Assembly: GCA_016185915.1 (NCBI GenBank)
Contig: JACPMP010000078.1
Location: 1 to 10,083, forward strand
Origin: Candidatus Woesearchaeota archaeon
Lineage (GTDB): Archaea > Nanobdellota > Nanobdellia > Woesearchaeales > GW2011-AR4
Reading direction: 5' to 3'
DNA: 10,083 nt
The notes beneath the pieces are model-generated. The model saw only the letters and a list, made by a program, of their open reading frames with translations. It had not been told where the DNA came from and did no database searches. Positions 1 to 5,481 of the stretch are shown here, one piece after another; the stretch's first letter is position 1; each line of letters starts with the position of its first letter. A program made the translations under genes and the position numbers.

Positions 1-1
1 T

Positions 2-1975
2 AATGTTGAAAAGGAATTAAGCAAACCAACCGACAAAAGACTGCTTGTAATTGTGGAAGCAATAAAAAAAGGAATTTCTATTGACAGGATTTGTGATTTG
101 ACAAAAATTGATAGATGGTTTTTATATAAAATAAAAAATGTTGTTGATACAGAAAGCAAATTATCAAACCATAGTATTAACAATGTAACGATAGAATTAA
201 TTAAATTAGCAAAACAGCAGGGCTTTTCTGATTTTCAGATTGCAAAAATTTTATTCAAAGACGATAAAGAAAATATGGAAGATAAGCTATTACAGGTAAG
301 AAATTTAAGAAAAAAGCATAATATTATTCCAGTCGTTAAGCAAATTGATACTTTAGCAGCAGAGTATCCTGCAAAAACAAATTATCTTTACTTAACTTAT
401 AATGGAGAAGATGATGATGTTGAATTCAAAAATAAAAATAATGTTATAGTTCTTGGCTCAGGCGCTTACAGGATTGGAAGTTCTGTTGAGTTTGACTGGT
501 GTTGTGTTAATGCAGTTTTTACACTTAAAAAGCTCGGTTACTCTACAATTATGATAAATTATAATCCTGAAACAGTGAGCACTGATTACGATGTTTGTGA
601 TAAACTTTATTTTGATGAATTAAGCTTTGAAAGAGTGCTTGACATTTATGAAAAAGAAGCTTCTCTTGGAGTTGTAATTTCTATGGGAGGTCAAATTCCA
701 AATAATCTCGCAATGAGATTGAATAGGCAAAATGTCAAGATATTAGGCACATCTCCTTTAAGCATTGACAAAGCAGAAGACAGGCACAAATTTTCTGCAT
801 TGCTTGATTCGTTAAACATAGACCAGCCAGAATGGATTGAGGCAAAGTCGATAGAAGAAGCACATAAGTTTGCTGAAAAAGTTGAGTATCCAGTTTTGAT
901 AAGGCCTTCTTATGTTTTAAGCGGAGCTGCAATGAGCATTGCCAGCAACAAAAAAGAGCTTGAGCAGTATCTTCAGAAAGCAGCAGATGTTTCAAAAGAA
1001 CATCCTGTGGTGATAAGCAAATTTATAACAAATGCAAAGGAAATAGAGATTGATGCAGTTGCCCAAAATGGTGAAGTGGTAATTTATGCTATATCAGAAC
1101 ATGTAGAAAATGCTGGAGTTCATTCAGGCGATGCAACTATGGTTCTACCTCCTCAATACACTTATCTTGAAACAATCAAGAAAATAAAGGAGACAACAAA
1201 AAAGATTGCAAAATCATTGAAAATAACTGGACCATTTAACATTCAGTTTATTGCAAAAGACAATCAAATCAAAGTCATAGAATGCAACTTAAGAGCTTCG
1301 AGAAGCTTTCCATTTGTTTCAAAAGTTACAAAATATAATTTTATTGATTTGGCAACAAAGGCAATGCTTGGAACTGACATAAGAGGGAAATACAATACAC
1401 TTGATTTAGATTATGTCGGAGTCAAAGCCCCGCAATTTTCTTTTTCAAGACTGCATGGTGCAGATCCTGTTTTAAGCGTTGAAATGGCATCAACTGGAGA
1501 GGTTGCATGCTTAGGCAATGATGTAAATGAGGCATTTTTAAAATCACTTTTATCAGTTGGATTTGTTTTGCCAAACTCAAATGTCCTGCTTTCAACAGGT
1601 CCAATAAAAAGCAAGGCATATTTGCTTGAAAGTGTCAGAAAGCTTGCAGAAATGGGCTTTAAACTGTATGCCACGGAAGGAACTGCCAAATTTCTCGAAC
1701 AGAATGAAGTTAATTCGGAAGTATTGCACTGGCCGCTTTATAATAAAGAGCCGAATACATTAACTTATCTTCAGGAAAGAAAGATTGATTTGGTCATTAA
1801 CATACCAAAAAGTTTGGAAGAGGAAGAATTGACGAATGATTATCTAATCAGAAGAAAAGCAGTTGATTTTAATATTCCGTTGCTGACGAATGCGCAGATT
1901 GCAAAGTTGTTTATTGAGTCAATTTATAAGAAAAAACTGGAAGAATTGGAAATTAAGAGTTGGGAGGAGTATTAG
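2..1975 (+). CDS. carB: Carbamoyl-phosphate synthase large subunit, C-terminal portion (5' end outside window)
   Basis: The frame is open from base 2, so the gene enters from the left; the GTG at 53 is internal. About 657 residues remain of a family usually near 1,070: the end of the oligomerisation domain (IDRWFLYKI), the second ATP-grasp (carbamoyl-phosphate forming) domain and the C-terminal MGS-like allosteric domain (from about 1583). ATP-grasp signatures include GSGAYRIGSSVEFDW, NYNPETVSTDYD, RPSYVLSGAAM, EHVENAGVHSGDAT and the metal-binding IECNLRASRSFPFVSK. The family phosphorylates carbamate to carbamoyl phosphate for pyrimidine and arginine synthesis, with ammonia supplied by the CarA glutaminase. 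Wording such as SSVEFDW, SMGGQIPNN and VSKEHPVVISKF recalls the eukaryotic CAD protein more than E. coli CarB. The carA gene is not visible and may lie upstream. Family assignment is very secure. Confidence 0.97.
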   Translation, partial: NVEKELSKPTDKRLLVIVEAIKKGISIDRICDLTKIDRWFLYKIKNVVDTESKLSNHSINNVTIELIKLAKQQGFSDFQIAKILFKDDKENMEDKLLQVRNLRKKHNIIPVVKQIDTLAAEYPAKTNYLYLTYNGEDDDVEFKNKNNVIVLGSGAYRIGSSVEFDWCCVNAVFTLKKLGYSTIMINYNPETVSTDYDVCDKLYFDELSFERVLDIYEKEASLGVVISMGGQIPNNLAMRLNRQNVKILGTSPLSIDKAEDRHKFSALLDSLNIDQPEWIEAKSIEEAHKFAEKVEYPVLIRPSYVLSGAAMSIASNKKELEQYLQKAADVSKEHPVVISKFITNAKEIEIDAVAQNGEVVIYAISEHVENAGVHSGDATMVLPPQYTYLETIKKIKETTKKIAKSLKITGPFNIQFIAKDNQIKVIECNLRASRSFPFVSKVTKYNFIDLATKAMLGTDIRGKYNTLDLDYVGVKAPQFSFSRLHGADPVLSVEMASTGEVACLGNDVNEAFLKSLLSVGFVLPNSNVLLSTGPIKSKAYLLESVRKLAEMGFKLYATEGTAKFLEQNEVNSEVLHWPLYNKEPNTLTYLQERKIDLVINIPKSLEEEELTNDYLIRRKAVDFNIPLLTNAQIAKLFIESIYKKKLEELEIKSWEEY

Positions 1976-2010
1976 AAATGAATAAAAATTAAACATAAAA
2001 TAATCTAAAG

Positions 2011-2226
2011 TTATTCTCTCATAATCCGGAGAAATTTCTTGCGGTTTATAGTCTTATTGCGCCTGTGCATCTCTTTTGTTATTTCTTTGATTCCAATTCT
2101 TGCAGAGCAGATAACTTGAATTCTCTTGTAAACTTTCTTCTTGATGCCATTTTTGCACCCCTTAAAGTTTGTTTGATGAACTTTCTTAACTATCTGTCCA
2201 TTTTTAGGGGTGCAGCCCAAATGCAA
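2011..2226 (-). CDS. Doubtful small basic protein, unrecognised
   Basis: A 71-codon minus-strand frame between carB and the tRNA genes, read from a TTG at 2226 to TAA. No ATG is available: the frame stays open upstream to a stop at 2275-2277 without an ATG. The product is very rich in Lys and Arg, has three Cys, and ends in a basic stretch (RRNKTINRKKFLRIMRE). Its composition looks more protein-like than the Phe/Cys-rich plus-strand frame over the same bases. I recognise no family. It could be a real small nucleic-acid-binding protein, a gene remnant that lost its start, or chance. Its 3' end converges on the end of carB 35 bp away. Confidence 0.3.
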   Translation of the reverse strand: MHLGCTPKNGQIVKKVHQTNFKGCKNGIKKKVYKRIQVICSARIGIKEITKEMHRRNKTINRKKFLRIMRE

Positions 2227-2281
2227 GAAGCTATTTTTATTGCGGGAGTTCCAAGCTGTTGGTGACTGTTTAATTCAAAAC

Positions 2282-2292
2282 CTTTTTATACA
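2282..2292 (+). promoter_or_regulatory. TATA box of the tRNA pair
   Basis: CTTTTTATACA is centred about 32 bp before the first base of tRNA-Val (2319), right for an archaeal box A with a short 5' leader. A second AT-rich stretch, TTTATTAATAC at 2294-2304, could serve instead. The 3-nt gap between the two tRNAs suggests one transcript. Confidence 0.5.
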
Positions 2293-2318
2293 ATTTATTA
2301 ATACAAAATTCTTTATAC

Positions 2319-2421
2319 GGGCCTGTGGTCTAGCGGTTACCTGCAATTGGAAAATTGCTCGCACGCAAATGACAACACCCTTACACGGTGTAGGTCACCA
2401 GTTCGAATCTGGTCAGGCCCA
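2319..2421 (+). tRNA. tRNA-Val (UAC anticodon) with a 30-nt D-loop intron
   Basis: The acceptor stem pairs GGGCCTG (2319-2325) with CAGGCCC (2414-2420), with discriminator A2421; CCA is not encoded. The D stem is GTCT (2328-2331) with TGAC (2370-2373). The anticodon stem is ACACC (2375-2379) with GGTGT (2387-2391), the loop is CTTACAC and the anticodon TAC is at 2382-2384. The T arm is ACCAG, TTCGAAT, CTGGT (2397-2413). Removing 30 nt from the D loop leaves a normal 73-nt tRNA with D loop AGCGGTTA. Every arm other than the D loop is intact, so this reads as an intron-bearing functional gene, not a broken one. Confidence 0.93.
2339..2368 (+). other. tRNA-Val intron at non-canonical D-loop position 20a/21
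   Basis: The 30-nt insert lies between T2338 and A2369; shifting the boundary by one base gives the same mature RNA because both junctions carry A. It contains a perfect 6-bp hairpin, GCAATT (2343-2348) with AATTGC (2353-2358), closed by a GGAA (GNRA-type) loop. GCG of the exon (2333-2335) can pair with CGC near the intron 3' end (2364-2366), giving a three-base-pair central helix with the D stem as outer helix. That is a relaxed BHB: the fourth pair would be G-A and the two helices are separated by an internal loop. Confidence 0.8.
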
Positions 2422-2444
2422 TATGCGCCAGTGATCTAGTGGCT

Positions 2445-2523
2445 CAACCTTTTGCGAAAAGCTTGACCAAAAGCGTGGGTTTCCTCGCTTCGCTCGTCAA
2501 GCCCACAAAAAAAGGTTCCACAA
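2445..2523 (+). other. tRNA-Gly intron 1, D-loop position 20a/21, complete BHB
   Basis: The 79-nt intron shows every element of the canonical archaeal splice fold. The central 4-bp helix is exon GTGG (2439-2442) with intron CCAC (2518-2521). The 5' bulge is CTC (2443-2445) and the 3' bulge is AAA (2522-2524), each three bases with the cut after the second. The inner helix is a perfect 8 bp, AACCTTTT (2446-2453) with AAAAGGTT (2510-2517). The interior holds further pairing: either GCTTGAC (2461-2467) with GTCAAGC (2496-2502), or GTGGGTTT (2475-2482) with AAGCCCAC (2499-2506), which exclude each other. Confidence 0.88.
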
Positions 2524-2540
2524 ATGATAGGGCCTTGCCA

Positions 2541-2551
2541 TTTAAGCAGAA
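2541..2551 (+). other. tRNA-Gly intron 2, canonical anticodon-loop position 37/38
   Basis: The 11-nt intron TTTAAGCAGAA follows A37. The central helix is TTGC (2535-2538) with GCAG (2546-2549), including one U-G pair. The bulges are CAT (2539-2541) and AAA (2550-2552), and the anticodon stem is the outer helix. The intron is too short for an inner helix, so it closes with a TTAA loop. The anticodon is partly paired with the intron, as usual for this position. Confidence 0.83.
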
Positions 2552-2587
2552 AGGCTCTCACCCGAGTTCGAATCTCGGCTGGCGCAT

Positions 2588-3157
2588 TTATTTTTTATTT
2601 TTCAATTTTTTACATTCAATAACCCTATCCTCAGTAACAATCATATCAACAGGCACATCGTGCATTTCTCTAGGAATTTTGTCTATAACTTGAAAATCAA
2701 AAGTCAATCCAATTTTTATTGCTTTTGGCACTTTTGCTAAGAATTTGTCATAATACCCAAGTCCGTATCCTATCCTGTGCCCTTCTGTGTCAAATACAAT
2801 TCCAGGAACTAAAATTAGGTCTATGTTTTTGTATGCAATTTTCATCGCTTCAATCGGCTCAAGAATTCCAAATTTTCCGCTTGGAACTAAATTGTCAAAA
2901 TCTATAATCACAGATGGTTCTATTTCATGGTGTACAACTTTTGGCACAATAACTGTTTTATTCTTTAAGGTCTCTTTTATCATATCGTGTGTGTTAACCT
3001 CGCTTTTGAAAGAAACAAAGAACATAACAGTTTTTGATGTTTTATAGTGAGTAAGGTGGAATAAACTATCCTTTATTTTATCACTTTTTTCTAAAATTTC
3101 TTCTTTTGATAAAGAATTGCGCTTTGCAAGGATTGACTCTTTCAGTTGGTTTTTCAT
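2588..3157 (-). CDS. 5-formyltetrahydrofolate cyclo-ligase (5,10-methenyltetrahydrofolate synthetase)
   Basis: The 189-residue protein has the normal length of the family. The phosphate-binding signature is clear at residues 125-139 (EGHRIGYGLGYYDKF), preceded by the strand DLILVPGIVFD and followed near the C-terminus by HDVPVDMIVTE. The N-terminal Lys/Arg-rich helix also fits. The enzyme uses ATP to convert 5-formyltetrahydrofolate to 5,10-methenyltetrahydrofolate in the cytoplasm, returning a stored or inhibitory folate to one-carbon metabolism. The ATG at 3157 has no Shine-Dalgarno sequence; a weak TATA-like ATTTTTATTG (3181-3190, minus strand) lies about 29 bp upstream, suggesting a leaderless message. 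No folate gene adjoins it, so context adds nothing. The stop lies 2 nt from tRNA-Gly, converging. Confidence 0.95.
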   Translation of the reverse strand: MKNQLKESILAKRNSLSKEEILEKSDKIKDSLFHLTHYKTSKTVMFFVSFKSEVNTHDMIKETLKNKTVIVPKVVHHEIEPSVIIDFDNLVPSGKFGILEPIEAMKIAYKNIDLILVPGIVFDTEGHRIGYGLGYYDKFLAKVPKAIKIGLTFDFQVIDKIPREMHDVPVDMIVTEDRVIECKKLKNKK

Positions 3158-3225
3158 CTAGAATAAAAATTTCAAACAACCAATAAAAATCTTTCTATAA
3201 TTTTTTAGAAGTAAATTAAATAAGA

Positions 3226-3780
3226 TTATTCTATCTTTATTGATTCCCTTATTTTATCAAATATTTCCCTATATTTCTGATATACTTTTTCCTGTTCTAA
3301 TGCTCCTCGATAGGCATATAATGTATCAAGTAAATAAAAAGTGCCTTTCTTGCTAATTATGTAATAGGCACGACCTTGTCCTGACAAGTCTTCTAAAAAA
3401 TTAGTTTCTAGGATTTCATAATTATCTTCAGATTTCCTGTTTAAAACTTGAATGCCTAAATTTCGAATTCTAGAGAGAACATCTTCTACAGTTTCAGGTT
3501 CATGGATTTTTTCAATAAGCATGTTAGTCGAAATTCCTTGATTTTTAGGGTTCATGTAATGTCCGTTAATATGCCATTTTACACTAAGTCCTTCTTCTTT
3601 ACTTATTGTGAAGGTTTTTGGATACATAAAAGAAATTCCAAAACCACTCTTATATACAACCCAATCAGATGTTTTGACTTTGTAAGTTTCAGTTTTTTGA
3701 CAACCAAATAACCAAATAGAAAAAACAAAGAATATTAAAATCAAAAAAATCTTATTAAACGAATTTTTATTCTTAATCAT
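3226..3780 (-). CDS. Predicted lipoprotein, PsbP/DUF1795-like by appearance
   Basis: The 184-residue protein starts with a basic N-terminus, a hydrophobic segment at residues 11-25 and a lipobox-like LFGC ending at Cys27, so it is probably exported and lipid-anchored on the outer face of the membrane. The remainder is soluble. The opening of the mature part (WVVYKSGFGISFMYPKTFTIS) resembles the start of small PsbP-like domains that recur in lipoproteins, but I see no catalytic signature and the family call is tentative. A long amphipathic C-terminus (EQEKVYQKYREIFDKIRESI) fits the last helix of such a fold. The gene has its own strong TATA element and no close partner, so its role cannot be inferred. 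Confidence 0.85.
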   Translation of the reverse strand: MIKNKNSFNKIFLILIFFVFSIWLFGCQKTETYKVKTSDWVVYKSGFGISFMYPKTFTISKEEGLSVKWHINGHYMNPKNQGISTNMLIEKIHEPETVEDVLSRIRNLGIQVLNRKSEDNYEILETNFLEDLSGQGRAYYIISKKGTFYLLDTLYAYRGALEQEKVYQKYREIFDKIRESIKIE

Positions 3781-3804
3781 GGTTTTACTTTTCTTTATAA
3801 GTGA

Positions 3805-3818
3805 TAATATATATAAAT
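3805..3818 (-). promoter_or_regulatory. TATA box of the lipoprotein gene
   Basis: Read on the minus strand this is ATTTATATATATTA, centred about 32 bp before the ATG at 3780. That would give a leader of only a few bases. No ribosome binding site is visible in the gap. Confidence 0.6.
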
Positions 3819-3960
3819 CTTTCTAAATTTTTTTATATTTTTAATTTGCAATAATTGGTTTTGATGTTTGGATTTACGTGAATTTAATGTGTTTTTTATT
3901 GTTTTTGCTTATTACACAACGCATTAAACGATTTTTCCATTAAACTTTTTCATCAAAAAT

Positions 3961-3996
3961 AAAAATCCCAATCGCCCCAAGGGGCGGGGTATTTTT
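3961..3996. repeat. GC-rich hairpin, copy 1 (possible terminator)
   Basis: CGCCCC (3973-3978) and GGGGCG (3981-3986) pair around an AA loop. The stem continues with CCC/GGG and AAAAAT/ATTTTT around small bulges, giving a long, nearly symmetrical hairpin bordered by A and T runs. It could terminate transcription on either strand, or be a dispersed palindromic element; it resembles the copy at 4040-4070. Confidence 0.65.
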
Positions 3997-4039
3997 AATG
4001 TTGTAAATTCCCATTAATGTTTTGGCTGATTGGTTTGAT

Positions 4040-4070
4040 AAACCCATTCGCCGCAAGCGGCGGGGAATTT
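4040..4070. repeat. GC-rich hairpin, copy 2
   Basis: CGCCGC (4049-4054) pairs with GCGGCG (4057-4062) around AA, flanked by CCC (4043-4045) and GGG (4063-4065). Aligned with the copy at 3961, it keeps the frame CCCA-T-CGCC-CAAG-GGCGGGG-A-TTT. The change of the fourth stem pair from C-G to G-C is compensated on both sides, so the fold is kept although the sequence differs. It lies about 60 nt past the stop of the membrane-protein gene, a position that fits a terminator. Confidence 0.65.
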
Positions 4071-4123
4071 CCAACAATTAAAAAAATTTATGAAGCAAAT
4101 TAAGATAATAGATATACAACTTT

Positions 4124-4825
4124 CTAATCCCTTCCAATCAAGTCGGCTGTGCCTGCTCCCAACGATGCAAGAACCGATGTTACAGCAATCTGCTTATACA
4201 AGCCAGTAAGGTCAGATAGATTAATTTGATTAAATAAAAAGAATATTATCAATATTACTATAATGGATGTTAAGAAAATTACTGTCGCTCTTATTGGCAA
4301 TATGCCTAACAACCTTTTTTCCTTAATTTCCCTGTAGCCAGTTTCATACATCAGTATTATTATTAGCAAATAAGAAAAAACAAACAAAACAGTCGCCCTT
4401 GTGGCGCTTATACCCTTTGCTATTTCCTTGCCATAAATAAATGCAAAATGGGCAACAACGCCTATAAAAGCGCCTATAATCCCTTTATTTAAATCCTTTA
4501 CGTTAAATTTTGTCAATGGTTTTTGTGTTACTTCTTTTTTAATCTCTTTTTCCAGCTTTTGAACTTTTTCTGTTTCCTTTTCAATCTTTTTCTCTTCACC
4601 CATAATTTCAGTTTCTTTTTTTTCGATTTCTTCTTCCTTTTTTTCAACACCATTTATTTTGCCTTCTACTTTTTTTTCTTCAGCAAGAATTTCAAGCTCG
4701 TGTAAGGCATCCTTCACTGGCTTTTGCGGTTCTGGAGTTTTTTCCAATTCCTTTTTTGGAGTTTTAGCTCCTTTAATATGTTTTTTAGAACTGACTTTAC
4801 TAGGTTTGCCTCTTTTTTTAGCCAT
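4124..4825 (-). CDS. Coiled-coil membrane protein with four predicted C-terminal helices (DUF2391-like, tentative)
   Basis: I choose the ATG at 4825 (233 residues, MAKKRGK...) over one at 4903 because a good TATA box sits 27 bp before it and would lie inside the longer frame. Residues 1-38 are Lys/Pro-rich. Residues 40-100 are almost only Glu, Lys, Ile and Val in heptad-like order and should form a long cytoplasmic coiled coil. Four hydrophobic segments follow at about 115-133, 142-160, 178-198 and 210-230, ending AGTADLIGRD. The membrane part resembles the DUF2391 integral membrane family in my recollection, but no catalytic or transport motif is visible. Attachment to a cytoplasmic partner through the coiled coil is inference. 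It is divergent from the broken gene at 4867. Confidence 0.82.
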   Translation of the reverse strand: MAKKRGKPSKVSSKKHIKGAKTPKKELEKTPEPQKPVKDALHELEILAEEKKVEGKINGVEKKEEEIEKKETEIMGEEKKIEKETEKVQKLEKEIKKEVTQKPLTKFNVKDLNKGIIGAFIGVVAHFAFIYGKEIAKGISATRATVLFVFSYLLIIILMYETGYREIKEKRLLGILPIRATVIFLTSIIVILIIFFLFNQINLSDLTGLYKQIAVTSVLASLGAGTADLIGRD

Positions 4826-4847
4826 GCTATTAAATTTTTTATTTGAT

Positions 4848-4857
4848 GTATTTAAAG
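4848..4857 (-). promoter_or_regulatory. TATA box of the coiled-coil membrane protein gene
   Basis: Minus-strand CTTTAAATAC is centred about 27 bp before the ATG at 4825, implying a leaderless transcript. This is the main reason for choosing the shorter start of that gene. Confidence 0.6.
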
Positions 4858-4866
4858 TTTGCGGAA

Positions 4867-5309
4867 ATGTTTCTTGTGGTAAGTAAACAGACATTTTGGA
4901 CACTTAAAGAAGTACTAATCTACGATGGTCATTTTGATCCAAAAATATATGAAAATGGGGGGTAATTAGGCGAATTCAAGAAGCTGTTGCTAGGGGTGTT
5001 AATGTCGAAGTAATCTGTGGTGGGGGTGTCCAAGTTACCAATTCCCAACTTATTGAATTAATCCATCAGGGAAAAATTTTAGTACATAGAAGAGCTTTCG
5101 ATAAAGAACCCCTAAAGGGTTTGAGACGTCTAATAGGATATTATCCCTCCCATAATATAGATGCAAACCATTATGTTGTAGTTGATGGATTTCATGTGAG
5201 AAGAAAAGAGCCTCATACAATTGATTCTGATACTAGGAAAGCATTAATATCTCATTTGGATGAAAAAGCTCCAAAATATGTAAGACCTTTTAGAGATTTT
5301 GCAAAATAA
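4867..5309 (+). pseudogene. Frameshifted small ORF, possibly phospholipase D-like
   Basis: From ATG 4867 the frame reads MFLVVSK... to ENGG and stops at TAA 4963, immediately after six G (4957-4962). The frame one base back is open from there to TAA 5309 (VIRRIQEAVARGVNVEVICGG onwards). Adding one G would join them into about 148 residues with continuous character. The second part has the order seen in phospholipase D-like proteins: an IQEAVARGVNVEVI helix-strand and then NHYVVVDG, where HxxxxD recalls the HKD motif without its Lys. That assignment is tentative. It may be a decayed gene, a programmed -1 frameshift at GGG-GGG, or a homopolymer sequencing error. An alternative in-frame ATG lies at 4846. 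Its start region overlaps the promoter of the divergent membrane-protein gene. Confidence 0.6.
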
Positions 5310-5447
5310 ACTTTCTAAGTCTATCATAACCAAAAAAGCATAGTTAAAAACTTTGTTTTATATTTTAAGATTTAAAAATAATTTTAAATAAAAATATAAT
5401 TTTGTTGTTTTTTCAAGTAGTAAAATTTCTTAATCACTACCAAAAAG

Positions 5448-5458
5448 TATTTATATAA
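5448..5458 (+). promoter_or_regulatory. TATA box of the cupin gene
   Basis: TATTTATATAA is centred 28 bp before the ATG at 5482, the spacing of a leaderless archaeal transcript. The preceding gap from 5310 is plain AT-rich sequence. Confidence 0.65.
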
Positions 5459-5481
5459 CTACCCAAATAAAATAGAGCATT

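Larger units (their letters stand above)
2425..2586 (+). tRNA. tRNA-Gly (GCC anticodon) with two introns
   Basis: The acceptor stem pairs GCGCCAG (2425-2431) with CTGGCGC (2579-2585), discriminator A2586, no encoded CCA. The D stem is ATCT (2434-2437) with TGAT (2525-2528). The anticodon stem is GGGCC (2530-2534) with GGCTC (2553-2557), including one G-U pair. The T arm is CCGAG, TTCGAAT, CTCGG (2562-2578). The 162-nt gene becomes a regular 72-nt tRNA once a 79-nt D-loop intron and an 11-nt anticodon-loop intron are removed. The mature anticodon loop is then TTGCCAA with GCC at 2537-2539, and the GCG acceptor start suits archaeal glycine tRNAs. The gene ends 2 nt before the convergent cyclo-ligase stop codon. 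Confidence 0.9.
3819..4123. other. Intergenic stretch without a gene, holding two GC-rich hairpins
   Basis: About 300 nt between two minus-strand genes. I find no credible ORF or tRNA. The sequence is very AT-rich apart from two related GC-rich palindromes (listed separately) in its half nearer the membrane-protein gene. The rest, about 3819-3955, shows no structure I can support. Confidence 0.6.

Noticed and set aside
2065..2434. Plus-strand frames between carB and the tRNAs
   Set aside because: They are rich in Phe, Cys and Leu, overlap the tRNA-Val gene or its promoter, and look like shadows of AT-rich non-coding sequence.
2537..2552. Reading the second tRNA as tRNA-Lys with TTT anticodon in a CATTTAA loop
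   Set aside because: That stem has only four pairs, lacks U33, and does not follow the D stem at the right distance. The GGGCC/GGCTC stem with an 11-nt 37/38 intron restores every standard position and gives GCC.
2439..2693. Plus-strand frame across the tRNA-Gly gene into the cyclo-ligase
   Set aside because: It covers a complete tRNA and the 3' end of a secure gene on the other strand; its composition is not protein-like.
4523..4886. Phe-rich plus-strand frames opposite the coiled-coil gene
   Set aside because: Runs of Phe and Leu are the antisense of Lys/Glu codons of the minus-strand coiled coil.
4826..4903. Longer start (ATG 4903) of the membrane protein
   Set aside because: The extra 26 codons span the TATA box that fits the ATG at 4825 and the start of the divergent frame.
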